A stretch of 31,212 nt of DNA, from the NCBI GenBank assembly GCA_035764385.1, contig DASTZI010000452.1:1-31212 (forward strand). The letters run 5' to 3'. Source of the stretch: Gp6-AA40 sp035764385. Its GTDB lineage: Bacteria; Acidobacteriota; Vicinamibacteria; Vicinamibacterales; UBA2999. How positions within the stretch are numbered: position 1 is the stretch's first letter; the number at the start of each line of letters is the position of its first letter. The position numbers and the translations under genes were made by a program. Below are positions 14,520 to 22,241 of this stretch, in pieces. A model generated the notes under the pieces. That model saw only the letters and a program-made list of their open reading frames with translations, had not been told where the DNA came from and made no database searches.

Positions 14520-14559
14520 CGGACGAACGGTAGACACGGAAGATCGTGCGCACGCGCCG

Positions 14560-15855
14560 ATGTGGAGATCTCTTCTAGCGGTTGGCCTCTGCCTCTTCCT
14601 GTTTGCGAGCATGCGTGCCGCCGTCGATGCGCAACGCGCCGGCACGTTCATGGGATCGCCTGACGATCCGGCCATCAAGTATTCCACCGCGTCCGTCAAC
14701 AACGTCGTCTCGGACCTGAACAGGAGACTGGAACAAGGCACCCTCAAGTTCATATTCGACAGCCGGAGCGGCTATCTGCGATCGGCGCTCGAGGCGCTGG
14801 AGCTTCCGCTCGATTCGCAGTTGTTGGTGTTCTCGCGTGTCAGCCTGCAGGGGAAGCGTATTTCGGAGCAGAACCCGCGCGCGCTGTTCTTCAACGACCG
14901 CGTGGCGCTCGGCTGGGTTCGCGGCGGCGATCTTCTCGAAGTGGCGGCGCACGACGAGACCGAAGGAATCGTGTTCTACACCCTCGACCAGCGCGAGGAC
15001 GATGCGACAGGGCCGCCGCAATTCAAGCGCGCGTTCATCTGCCTGGGCTGTCACGTGACGGGCAACACGCTCGGCGTTCCGGGCTTGCTGATGTTCAGCA
15101 CGACGCGCCCCGAGCCCACGCAGTACACGGGCCTGCCGCGGCACGTTGATCAGAGCGATTCGCTGAACCGGCGTTTCGGCGGCTGGTTTGTCACGGGCAG
15201 CACAGGTTCGCAGCAGCACATGGGGAATCAGGTCGCCGCCGTTGACGGACATGCCACTCGCGAGCTCACGTCGGTGGAAGGGCTGTTCGATGCCGACGGT
15301 TATCGCACGCTCACGAGCGATGTAGTTGCGCACCTGGTCTTGACTCATCAGGCCGGCATGACGAATCTGCTGACACGCGCGGCGTGGGAAGCACGCGCGA
15401 CGGATCCCACGCTGCACGGCACGACCGCGACACAGGAACAGCAGGCGAGCATCACGGCGGTCATGAATGGCGTCGCAAGCGAGGTTGTCGATTACCTGTT
15501 GTTCATCGATGAAGCGAAGCTGACAGACCGCGTCCACGGCAACTCGGGTTTTGCGGAGCGGTTCTCCGCACGCGGGCCGCGCGACAACAAGGGGCGCTCG
15601 CTGTACGAGTTGGATCTGAATCGCCGCTTGATGAAGTACCCCTGCAGTTACTTGATCTACTCGCCGGCATTCGATGCGCTGCCCCCGCTGGCGAAGGCTG
15701 CGATCTACAAACGCATGTGGGAAGTGTTGTCAGGGCAGGAACAGGATCCGCGCTATCGGGCCGCGCTCTCACTGGCGGACCGCCGCGCCATCGTTGAAAT
15801 CCTTCGCGACACGAAGAAAGATCTGCCGCCGTATTTCCAGGACGTCACCCGCTAG
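14560..15855 (+). CDS. Exported protein with one CxxCH haem motif
   Basis: A 431-residue exported protein with a signal peptide ending AVDAQR. One haem c attachment motif, CLGCH (residues 161-165), lies mid-protein in FICLGCHVTGNTLGVPG, so this is a c-type cytochrome of uncommon layout. Nearby recognisable blocks are NPRALFFNDRVALGWVRGG and VFYTLDQRED before the motif, and LTHQAGMTNLLTRA and MKYPCSYLIYSPAFDALP after it. I remember no named family. A Shine-Dalgarno is weak at the ATG (14560). It follows the amidohydrolase by 40 bp, so it probably shares its transcript and may act as an electron-transfer partner of an envelope enzyme. Confidence 0.75.
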   Translation: MWRSLLAVGLCLFLFASMRAAVDAQRAGTFMGSPDDPAIKYSTASVNNVVSDLNRRLEQGTLKFIFDSRSGYLRSALEALELPLDSQLLVFSRVSLQGKRISEQNPRALFFNDRVALGWVRGGDLLEVAAHDETEGIVFYTLDQREDDATGPPQFKRAFICLGCHVTGNTLGVPGLLMFSTTRPEPTQYTGLPRHVDQSDSLNRRFGGWFVTGSTGSQQHMGNQVAAVDGHATRELTSVEGLFDADGYRTLTSDVVAHLVLTHQAGMTNLLTRAAWEARATDPTLHGTTATQEQQASITAVMNGVASEVVDYLLFIDEAKLTDRVHGNSGFAERFSARGPRDNKGRSLYELDLNRRLMKYPCSYLIYSPAFDALPPLAKAAIYKRMWEVLSGQEQDPRYRAALSLADRRAIVEILRDTKKDLPPYFQDVTR

Positions 15856-16199
15856 TTACGGTCGAGGCTGGCGGGATCGCGACACGCTCAATCAACTGAC
15901 AGAGACGTCGTAGGGGATCGCGCCAATTTTTCTTGGCACGTGAAATGGTCGCGTCACGACTTGCTACAAGCGTGACGCACGTCGCGACGCTCGATTGCGC
16001 AATCTCGAATTGCGATCCACGAACTCGAATGCGCTGCGTTCACGAGCCTTGGTACGTCCGTTGCTCCGCCGCGACCGTCCCCTTCAACGGCAACACACAC
16101 ACGACCAATCGAGAGTCTTACGCGTCTACTCAGACGCGTACGCTTACGTGCGATGAGGATCCTGAAAGTCCGAATCGGTATCGATTCCAAGGAGGCCCA
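15856..16199. other. 344-bp non-coding region with two palindromes
   Basis: No gene is supported here. It holds a perfect 10-bp palindrome ATTGCGCAAT (15994-16003). Closer to the gene at 16200 is a 9-bp inverted repeat, TACGCGTCT (16119-16127) and AGACGCGTA (16132-16140), with a 4-nt loop. These could be leader or operator elements for the glutamine-rich gene. Confidence 0.5.
16119..16140. promoter_or_regulatory. Inverted repeat in the leader of the glutamine-rich gene
   Basis: Nine base pairs with a four-base loop (ACTC), perfectly matched, 60 bp before the ATG at 16200. Could be a protein-binding site or an mRNA hairpin; no T tract follows, so a terminator is less likely. Confidence 0.45.
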
Positions 16200-16610
16200 A
16201 TGACACCAGCGTTCTCGACATTCGGATCACCGATCAGCTACTCACAGCTCGCGGGAACGACGCCGTACGGCACGCAGGGATTTGGCATATCCCCCTGGCA
16301 GCAGCAGATGCCGCAGCAGTCGCTCCATTTCGTGCCGCAGCAGCTTCAACAGGTGCAGTATCTCCAGTTGCAGCAGCAGCAGGTGCTTCAGCAACTTCAG
16401 CAGCTGCTTCAGGTCATTCCGCAGCAGCTCCACCAGCTTCAGCACGTCATTCAGTTTGTGCCGCAGCAGCTTCAGCAACTTCAGCAACAACTTCAGAGTC
16501 AGCAGATCCCGTTCGGTCAGCCAGCTGCAGGAATCGGTGGAGGATTCAGCAGCCCGTTCCTCGGTACACCACTGTTCGGACCGCAGAGCTTTCCGAGTCA
16601 TGTGATGTAG
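16200..16610 (+). CDS. Glutamine-rich repeat protein (136 aa)
   Basis: A 136-residue cytoplasmic protein with no signal peptide. AAGGAGG sits four bases before the ATG at 16200, a very strong ribosome-binding site, so translation should be high. Residues 33-102 are mostly Gln and Leu, with the 9-residue unit [VI]PQQL[QH]Q[LV]Q at 45-53, 73-81 and 87-95. Leu/Val recur every three to four residues, so the region should be an amphipathic helix or coiled coil interrupted by Pro. The flanks are rich in Gly, Pro, Phe and Ser (SPFLGTPLFGPQSFP). No family is recognised; possible roles include a surface or granule-coat protein (phasin-like). It precedes the BON gene by 86 bp. Confidence 0.78.
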   Translation: MTPAFSTFGSPISYSQLAGTTPYGTQGFGISPWQQQMPQQSLHFVPQQLQQVQYLQLQQQQVLQQLQQLLQVIPQQLHQLQHVIQFVPQQLQQLQQQLQSQQIPFGQPAAGIGGGFSSPFLGTPLFGPQSFPSHVM

Positions 16611-16626
16611 GCGCGCGTACTCGAAA

Positions 16627-16665
16627 GACACGGCCCCGGCCAACTACGCGTCTGCGGGCCGTGTC
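16627..16665 (+). terminator. Hairpin between the glutamine-rich and BON genes
   Basis: GACACGGCCC (16627-16636) pairs perfectly with GGGCCGTGTC (16656-16665) around a 19-nt loop, 16 bp after the stop codon at 16610. No T tract follows, so it may slow or end transcription, or protect the mRNA, and it could set the ratio of the two products. Confidence 0.5.
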
Positions 16666-16696
16666 GCATTGACAGGACACAGGAAGGAGCATTCAC

Positions 16697-17314
16697 ATGA
16701 TGGAGCCGCTTTTCGGATCGAATCCATTGCCGCCCGGCATTTCCTCTCCGGGATTCGGCTGGTTTCAGCTCCCACTCGGTTTTGCGACTCGACCACCACT
16801 CAGTTCGGGCTCGCTGAGTTCGATCCCGAATGTGACGCTGGGACCGCAAACGGTCGCACCTTCGTTGGCGCAGGAGGTTTACGGATACGGTGGCGCGACG
16901 CCGGGAGTTGCGCCGCCCTCTTTCATCGGCCAGAGCATCGCACCAGCGACATTTGGCGTCGGCGCTCCACCTCTCGGCATTCCGGAGATCGCAACTGTTC
17001 ACCGACTGTTGACGTTGGTTGCGATGCGACGGGGGCAGCCGATGGGGCCGACCAGCGACACCGAGATCGAGGAATTCATCTACGACGCGCTCGAGTACCT
17101 CCCAGCGTCGAATGAAGTGGAGGTCCGCGTCGACGGAGGACGCGCCACGTTGACTGGCAGCGTGCCTCACAAACGGCTCAAGCGCGACATTGGAGAGATC
17201 GCCTGGGCGATCCCCGCGATCAACGATGTTCAGAACAACGTGACGATCTTGCCCCGACGCCGGCGCGTGGGGCGTGAAGGTGAGCCGCCACAGAGTCCGC
17301 GGAAACAGGGATGA
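16697..17314 (+). CDS. BON-domain protein with Pro/Gly/Ser-rich N-terminus
   Basis: A 205-residue protein. Residues 125-190 form a BON domain: DTEIEEFIYDALEYLPASNE, VEVRVDGGRATLTGSV, then IGEIAWAIPAINDVQNNVTI. BON domains are typically periplasmic or phospholipid-associated, but no signal peptide is seen here. The first 100 residues are rich in Pro, Gly, Ser and Phe (PLFGSNPLPPGISSPGFGWF), a style shared with the flanks of the glutamine-rich protein just before it. A basic tail (PRRRRVGREGE) follows the domain. AAGGAGC lies eight bases before the ATG at 16697. The shared composition and order suggest a linked function, which is inference. Confidence 0.8.
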   Translation: MMEPLFGSNPLPPGISSPGFGWFQLPLGFATRPPLSSGSLSSIPNVTLGPQTVAPSLAQEVYGYGGATPGVAPPSFIGQSIAPATFGVGAPPLGIPEIATVHRLLTLVAMRRGQPMGPTSDTEIEEFIYDALEYLPASNEVEVRVDGGRATLTGSVPHKRLKRDIGEIAWAIPAINDVQNNVTILPRRRRVGREGEPPQSPRKQG

Positions 17315-17572
17315 TCAAGCAGGACCTGCGTCCTGCCAGTCTTCCAATGGATCCACGACGTACCAGCCGTGCTCGTCGTCGTAGCGGACGCGGCCGCGGA
17401 GGATGATACGTGCGCCACGCGGAGGCAGGGGCAATGGGTTCCACGGGCGGATCTCGGCAGCGCCCAGCGCGCCACCGGTCTCGCTGAGGCGCACGCGCCA
17501 GCCACCAGCGCGTCGGGCGCGCACTCTGGCGACGCGCCCGGCGACGGTCACTTTCAGCTGCCAGCTACGCAT
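17315..17572 (-). CDS. Small OB-fold-like protein (85 aa)
   Basis: An 85-residue protein of beta-strand pattern: LKVTVAGRVARVRARRAGGW, then RVRLSETGG, IILRGRVRYDDEHGWYVVDP. The alternation and the closing GxVRYDxxHGWYVVxPxxxW resemble small nucleic-acid or metal-binding OB-fold proteins that I have seen as stand-alone genes, but I cannot name the family. No signal peptide, so cytoplasmic. It ends exactly where the BON gene ends on the other strand (stop codons adjacent). Start is the ATG at 17572, with a weak GTGAGC upstream. Confidence 0.65.
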   Translation of the reverse strand: MRSWQLKVTVAGRVARVRARRAGGWRVRLSETGGALGAAEIRPWNPLPLPPRGARIILRGRVRYDDEHGWYVVDPLEDWQDAGPA

Positions 17573-17651
17573 AAGCTCACAAATGTTACGGTTGAGCTTC
17601 GAGTGTAGCAGCTGCTAAAGAGACTGCGTGACTCTTTTCTTGTCGTTGTGT

Positions 17652-17945
17652 TTATCGCCTGACCGCTGGTTCGTGAATGCCGGTCGGTTGCAGCGAGAAG
17701 GCCTGCTCCTCCGCGACCTCGTAACAGGCGTTCTCGCTCGAATCTCCCAGCGTCGAGTCGACGTAGCGCTGCACTGTTTCCACTGACGGCGCTTCCCAGA
17801 GACATGTGACCGCGGCGCCGTCGCGGCTTGGATAGAACTGGAGCCCGCGGACGCCCTTGGGCGCTCCTTCGTTCTTGATAAGCTTTTCGCCGCGCGAGAA
17901 CGCAACCTGCGGATTCTTGATTCGATGCTGCACAACCACGTACAT
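17652..17945 (-). CDS. Small alpha/beta protein next to a TetR regulator
   Basis: A 97-residue cytoplasmic protein starting MYVVVQHRIKNPQVAFSRGE, with GGAGG seven bases upstream of the ATG at 17945. The layout (strand, helix with Arg-Gly-Glu-Lys, strand GVRGLQFYPSRDGAAVTCLW, helix SVETVQRYVDSTLG) fits a ferredoxin-like alpha+beta barrel, the fold of dimeric small-molecule-binding or monooxygenase-like proteins. It has no catalytic motif that I can point to. Divergent from the TetR gene at 18031 across an 85-bp spacer with a near-palindrome, so it is a likely target of that regulator. Confidence 0.75.
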   Translation of the reverse strand: MYVVVQHRIKNPQVAFSRGEKLIKNEGAPKGVRGLQFYPSRDGAAVTCLWEAPSVETVQRYVDSTLGDSSENACYEVAEEQAFSLQPTGIHEPAVRR

Positions 17946-17999
17946 GTCCGCACCTCCATAGCCTGCCGGTCGGCTGTCCCGGTCGTTTCGTAACGACGT

Positions 18000-18028
18000 A
18001 ACGTAACAGTGTTGCGATAATCTGTCAA
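18000..18028 (-). promoter_or_regulatory. Probable promoter and TetR operator
   Basis: On the minus strand TTGACA (18028-18023) is followed 17 bp on by TACGTT, a plausible -35/-10 pair for the gene starting at 17945. Between them lies a 15-bp near-palindrome, CGTAACAGTGTTGCG (18002-18016, one mismatch pair), and three GTAAC copies continue leftward. Also on the plus strand a GATAAT lies just before the TetR start. Binding by the adjacent TetR is inference. Confidence 0.4.
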
Positions 18029-18030
18029 GC

Positions 18031-18642
18031 GTGGGCCGCCCTCGAGAACACGACGAGACGACGCGCGAATCGCTTCGCACCGAGGCCGAGCGCCTCGTGG
18101 CCGAACACGGGCTCGCCGCGCTGTCGGTCCGCGCCGTCGCGGACGCGGCACACACCACGACGCGTGCCGTCTACAGCACGTTCGGTTCGAAGGACGGGTT
18201 GATCGACGCCCTGGCGCAAACGGCCTTCGAGTTCCTCGACAAGGAAATCGAGAAGCTGCCGGAAACGGACGATCCGGTTCGCGACGCGCTCGACGTCGCC
18301 GTCAAAGTCTTCCGGCGGTTGGCGCTTGACCACCCGGTGTTGTACCGAATCGCGTTCCAGCGGGTCGCGCCGACGCTTCGCGCCGGCCCGGAAGTGACCG
18401 CGGCGCGTCAGCGCGCCTTTGCGCAGCTGCAGGCCAAGATCCGCCGGCTGGAGGAGGCTGGCCTTCTAGGACGCACCTCGCTTCACGAAGCGACCGTCGC
18501 CATCGAAGCGATGATGGAAGGGCTTGCCAACGCCGAACTGCGCGGCCGCACGCTGCCGATCCTTCCCGCCGGGAAGGAGAAGCAGGCGTGGCGTCGCGCG
18601 CTCACGACGCTGATACGAGGATTCCGCGCCTCGGACGGGTAA
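18031..18642 (+). CDS. TetR/AcrR-family transcriptional regulator
   Basis: A 203-residue regulator. The N-terminal helix-turn-helix is clear: RTEAERLVAEHGLAALSVRA, then VADAAHTTTRAVYSTFGSKD (residues about 15-55), with a variable C-terminal ligand domain (70-200) that includes HPVLYRIAFQRVAP. The GTG at 18031 (MGRPREHDETT) is the only sensible start; no Shine-Dalgarno is visible and the -10-like GATAAT is only 10 bp away, so the mRNA may be almost leaderless. It is divergent from the small protein gene at 17945 and probably controls it and itself. No efflux pump genes are adjacent. Confidence 0.9.
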   Translation: MGRPREHDETTRESLRTEAERLVAEHGLAALSVRAVADAAHTTTRAVYSTFGSKDGLIDALAQTAFEFLDKEIEKLPETDDPVRDALDVAVKVFRRLALDHPVLYRIAFQRVAPTLRAGPEVTAARQRAFAQLQAKIRRLEEAGLLGRTSLHEATVAIEAMMEGLANAELRGRTLPILPAGKEKQAWRRALTTLIRGFRASDG

Positions 18643-18684
18643 CAGGCAACTGATCCGGACGGTTCGTGCCGATAACAGCGGGCA

Positions 18685-18894
18685 ATGGTCCGGAATCGAG
18701 CTTTCGGCGTCTCGCCGCAACCGCAGCGTCGCTCCGGACACCCTTACGTCTTGATCTCGCGTGCCGCGAATGGCCGGCTGCGCTTCGAGCGGTTCGACGA
18801 TGCCGATGCGTATCAGGAGCGGCTGAAAGAGATCGAGGGAACCGAAGTCGGTACCGTCTCAATCGACGACGTCCTCAGCTTGCTCGATAGCTAG
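18685..18894 (+). CDS. Small hypothetical protein (69 aa)
   Basis: A 69-residue frame with normal codon use for the region (third positions mostly G or C) and a GCGGG-like purine stretch before the ATG at 18685. The second half, GRLRFERFDDADAYQERLKE and then TEVGTVSIDDVLSLLDS, could be a helix-strand-helix. No family is recognised and there is no signal or membrane segment. It follows the TetR gene by 42 bp. The remaining spacer to 19013 holds CTGAA-GAACA-TTCAG (18966-18980), a small inverted repeat before the next gene. A second overlapping frame (18666) is less likely. Confidence 0.5.
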   Translation: MVRNRAFGVSPQPQRRSGHPYVLISRAANGRLRFERFDDADAYQERLKEIEGTEVGTVSIDDVLSLLDS

Positions 18895-19012
18895 CCCGAC
18901 CTTTCGGCGACGCCCCGCTCTTCTCTTCACAAAATCCAAATTCGTACGGCGCACGTAGTTCAAAACTGAAGAACATTCAGCGGTTGACTCCCGGCCGAAA
19001 AGGAGCATCTCT

Positions 19013-20416
19013 GTGAAGAAAACGCTTCTCTTTGCTTCCGTCATTATCTTCCTCGTCAGCTTCCTGATGCTGACGGGTCGTGCATCCAGCCACCGTGAAG
19101 CGCCGCTCATCAGCCAGGATCCGATGGCGGACAACACGGACCTCTACGCGTTCCGAAGCCCTGATCGGCCGGATACCGTGACAATCATCGCGAACTACAT
19201 CCCGCTCGAGTCGCCTGCCGGAGGACCGAACTTTCCAGCCTTCGACGATACCGTCCTGTACGAGATCAACATCGACAACGATGGCGACGCCCGCGAAGAT
19301 CTGACCTATCAATTCCGATTCCACACCGAGACCCGAAACCCCGAGACGTTCCTGTACAACACGGGTCCGATCGCGTCGCTCGACGATCCGAACTGGAATC
19401 GGCCGCAGACCTACACGGTCACGCTCGTTCAACACGGTCCGGGCAACTCCGAACGGTCGAGTGTGCTCGGCGCCGATCTCCCGACGCCGCCCGACAACAT
19501 CGGTCCGCGGTCAACGCCGAATTACGACGCGCTCGCGGCGGCGGCCGTACGGAATCTGCCGGGAGGGATTCGTGTCTTCGCTGGCCAGCGTGACGATCCC
19601 TTCTTCGTCGACCTCGGGTCGATTTTCGATCTGGCCGGATTACGACCGTTCAACCCATTCCACTTGATTCCCCTTCCGGTGCAGGCGGGGCGCGACGCGG
19701 TTGCGAAGTACAACACCCATTCCATCGCGATCCAGGTTCCGATCGCGCAACTCGTGCACGCGCCGAACACCAACATCGGCATCTACGCCAGTGCCAGCCG
19801 GCAACAGGTCCGCATCCTGCGCAAGGATGGCGCGAGCGACGACGGCGGTCCTTTCTTGCAAGTGTCGCGACTGGGCGAGCCGTTGATCAACGAAGTTGTG
19901 ATTCCGCTCGGTCTGAAAGATCGATGGAACCGGACCGACCCCGAGGATGACGGACAGTTCGAACGCCTCTACAGTGCTCCCGAGGTGTCACGCCTGGAAA
20001 ACCTGCTCTATGGGGGTGTGTTATCGCCGATCACCGTGACCGGCCGCGCGGATCTGGTCGCCATTCTGCTGACCGGAGTGCCGAATCTCAATTTCACTGG
20101 TGAGGCGAGAGCCGATTTGTTGCGCTTGAACACGGCGGTCGCGCCGACGGCGCCGGTGGGGTCTGGCAATCGCCTGGGTGTACTCGAGGCTGATCTCGCC
20201 GGTTTTCCGAACGGCCGGCGACTCGAGGACGACATCGTCGACATCGACTTGAGAGCCTTCGCGGAAGGGTACGGTTCGTTTCTCCATGGCCTGCTGGGGC
20301 TGCCGAACAAGGCTCCGAACAATCAACTGGGTGACGGCGTGAATGCCAACGATAAGGCGTTCCTGACGCAGTTCCCGTACGTGGCCGTGCCGCATCAAGG
20401 TTACGAGGTGCCGTAG
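19013..20416 (+). CDS. DUF4331 family exported protein
   Basis: A 467-residue exported protein. The signal peptide (KKTLLFASVIIFLVSFLMLT) ends just before ASSHREAPLISQDPMADNTD, the diagnostic DUF4331 start. More family blocks are YAFRSPD, NIDNDGDAREDLTYQFRF, QVPIAQLVH and PNLNFTGEARADLLRLN. The fold is beta-rich; the function is not known, though the family is often found beside TPR or sigma-factor genes. GTG at 19013 is used, with AAAAGGAGC seven bases before it. The gene ends one base before the TPR gene starts, so the two are translationally coupled. Confidence 0.9.
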   Translation: MKKTLLFASVIIFLVSFLMLTGRASSHREAPLISQDPMADNTDLYAFRSPDRPDTVTIIANYIPLESPAGGPNFPAFDDTVLYEINIDNDGDAREDLTYQFRFHTETRNPETFLYNTGPIASLDDPNWNRPQTYTVTLVQHGPGNSERSSVLGADLPTPPDNIGPRSTPNYDALAAAAVRNLPGGIRVFAGQRDDPFFVDLGSIFDLAGLRPFNPFHLIPLPVQAGRDAVAKYNTHSIAIQVPIAQLVHAPNTNIGIYASASRQQVRILRKDGASDDGGPFLQVSRLGEPLINEVVIPLGLKDRWNRTDPEDDGQFERLYSAPEVSRLENLLYGGVLSPITVTGRADLVAILLTGVPNLNFTGEARADLLRLNTAVAPTAPVGSGNRLGVLEADLAGFPNGRRLEDDIVDIDLRAFAEGYGSFLHGLLGLPNKAPNNQLGDGVNANDKAFLTQFPYVAVPHQGYEVP

Positions 20417-20417
20417 C

Positions 20418-21686
20418 ATGACGACACCAAACGCGAGCCGCGCAGCGCGGCTCGCGGCACTTCGATGGATCGCTGTCGCGATTGTCGGTGCGACCGTTGC
20501 GGCGGTTGCACCGCACGTGCTTTCGCGCGTCAACAAGGCTCCACATGCAGAACCGCTGAGCATCGGGCCAGCCGTGGGAATGCCCGGTGCACCCGCGACG
20601 TCAACCTCCGGACTGTTGCAGCGGATTGACGACATGGAAGCGCGGCTGCGAGCGCAGCCCGATGACACGGGTGCCGCCGTACTTTTAGCCGATGCGCTGC
20701 TGCGGCAAGCGCGCGCGACCAACGACGGCAGACCCGCCGGACGAGCGAGCGAGGTGTTGAACGCAGCGTTGAAGGAACACCCCGGCCAGTACGACGTGCT
20801 TCGGATGCTCGGTGCCATCTATCTTTCACAGCACCGTTTTCGCGACGCCCTGGAGATCGCGAGGCGCTCACGAGATTTGCGGCCGGACGATGCGTGGAAC
20901 TACGGGGTGATGGGCGACGCGCAGATCGAGCTCGGGGAGTACTCCGACGCCTTCGACGCGTTCGACAGGATGATGGCGCTGCGGCCCAACGCAGGAGCGT
21001 ACGCGCGCGTGGCGTACGCGCGTGAGTTGCAGGGAGACGTAAAGGGTGCGCTCGCCGCGATGCAGATGGCCGCAAAAGCCACCGCTCCCAACGATCCGGA
21101 GGCGCAGGCCTGGTACGCCGCGCAAACAGGCGAGCTGTCCCTGAAGCTGCACAAATTGGATGATGCGGATCGCGAGTTCCGGCGCGCCGTGTTTCTCTTT
21201 CCCAACTATCCGCTTGCGATGATCGGACAAGGCAAAGTCCGCGTCGCGCGCGGTGATCGTGAAGGAGCGCTGGCGATCTACCTGGAGCAGCTCAAACGAA
21301 CGCCGACGCTCGATTTGGCGGCGCGGATCGGCGACCTGTACGCCGCGCGCGGTGACGCCGCACAGTCGAAACATTACTACCAGTTGGCGGAGGATCTCGC
21401 GGGGCCGGGCATGGTGCAGACCGAGGCGAATCTCGCGCTGTATCTGGCGGACCACGATCGCAAGACGTCAGACGCCGTGACAATCGCCGAGGCCGTCGCC
21501 GCGAAGCGACACGATATCTTTACTGAAGATGCATTGGCGTGGGCGTATTACAAGGCCGGCCGCGTCAAGGACGCGTACGCCGCGTCGCAGCGCGCGCTTC
21601 GCACCGGCACGCGCGACGAGGCGCTGCTCGCTCGAGCCGATCGGATTCGCGCCGCAACGGCCCGCGGAGCCGCGCGCGATCGTTGA
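20418..21686 (+). CDS. TPR-repeat protein, membrane-anchored
   Basis: A 422-residue protein. One N-terminal transmembrane segment (residues 15-33, ALRWIAVAIVGATVAAVAPH) anchors it, followed by several tetratricopeptide repeats that scaffold protein contacts: QYDVLRMLGAIYLSQHRFRD, WNYGVMGDAQIELGEYSDAF, and YARVAYARELQGDVKGALAA, with a later ALAWAYYKAGRVKDAYAASQ. The ATG at 20418 follows the DUF4331 stop after a single base. Its pairing with DUF4331 suggests they form or assemble the same periplasmic complex. Partners cannot be deduced from the sequence. Confidence 0.87.
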   Translation: MTTPNASRAARLAALRWIAVAIVGATVAAVAPHVLSRVNKAPHAEPLSIGPAVGMPGAPATSTSGLLQRIDDMEARLRAQPDDTGAAVLLADALLRQARATNDGRPAGRASEVLNAALKEHPGQYDVLRMLGAIYLSQHRFRDALEIARRSRDLRPDDAWNYGVMGDAQIELGEYSDAFDAFDRMMALRPNAGAYARVAYARELQGDVKGALAAMQMAAKATAPNDPEAQAWYAAQTGELSLKLHKLDDADREFRRAVFLFPNYPLAMIGQGKVRVARGDREGALAIYLEQLKRTPTLDLAARIGDLYAARGDAAQSKHYYQLAEDLAGPGMVQTEANLALYLADHDRKTSDAVTIAEAVAAKRHDIFTEDALAWAYYKAGRVKDAYAASQRALRTGTRDEALLARADRIRAATARGAARDR

Positions 21687-21701
21687 ATCCGATGCGGCCG
21701 G

Positions 21702-22241
21702 TCAGGGGATTCGTTCGGGGAATCGCGGGATGAAGCCGTCGCGATTCGGCATCTTCACCTTCGGCAGGGTCTGCGCGTTCATCACGTCGCTGGCGCCGAT
21801 GATCTTGTTCTGCGCCAGGATGAATGCCGTCAACGCGTAGACCTCGTCGTTGGTCAACGACCGTGGCCGCGGCCACGGCATCGCCCGCCGCGTGAAATCG
21901 AAGAGCGTCGTCGCGTACGGCCAGAAGTTCGAGATGGTCTTCGCCGTTTCAATCCCGCTCGTCAGCGGCTGACCGCCGACGAGCGCCGCCGCGCTGGCAC
22001 CCTTTCCGTTCTCGCCATGGCACACGGCGCATTTCGCGGCGAAGACCGTCGAGCCCTGTTCGGGCGTGCCGCTGCCGGCCGGCAGCCCGGTGCCGTCGGG
22101 CAGGATGCTGATGTCCCACGCCGCGACGTCCGCCTCGGAGATCGCTTTGCCCAGATGGGGCGAGTCCTGAGCAAAGACGCGCGCGTACGATCCCGCGAGC
22201 GTCGCCAGAGCAAGGGCGAAGAGAGCGCTACGCATAGACAT
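21702..22241 (-). CDS. Cytochrome c subunit of a sulfite dehydrogenase-like enzyme
   Basis: A 179-residue exported monohaem cytochrome c. After the signal peptide (ends VFAQD) comes GKAISEADVAAWDISILPDG, then the haem motif CAVCH (71-75) and SLTNDEVYALTAFILAQN, a class I cytochrome c helix. A Met ligand is plausibly the one in RRAMPWPRP. The arrangement equals SoxD or SorB partners of sulfite dehydrogenases, and it lies with the molybdoenzyme in one transcript. The ATG at 22241 has GGGGAG seven bases before it and overlaps the upstream gene by 14 bp; a second ATG at 22235 is possible. Note the genes are in reading order molybdoenzyme, then cytochrome. Confidence 0.88.
   Translation of the reverse strand: MSMRSALFALALATLAGSYARVFAQDSPHLGKAISEADVAAWDISILPDGTGLPAGSGTPEQGSTVFAAKCAVCHGENGKGASAAALVGGQPLTSGIETAKTISNFWPYATTLFDFTRRAMPWPRPRSLTNDEVYALTAFILAQNKIIGASDVMNAQTLPKVKMPNRDGFIPRFPERIP

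Noticed and set aside
15934..15949. TGGCAC resembling a sigma-54 -24 element
   Set aside because: The expected GC of the -12 element is not at the correct distance (TGG where TTGC is needed).
16242..16643. Leu/Lys-rich antisense frame and a Ser-rich plus frame over the glutamine-rich gene
   Set aside because: Both arise from the CAG/CTT-rich repeat; only the frame with the strong ribosome-binding site at 16200 is accepted.
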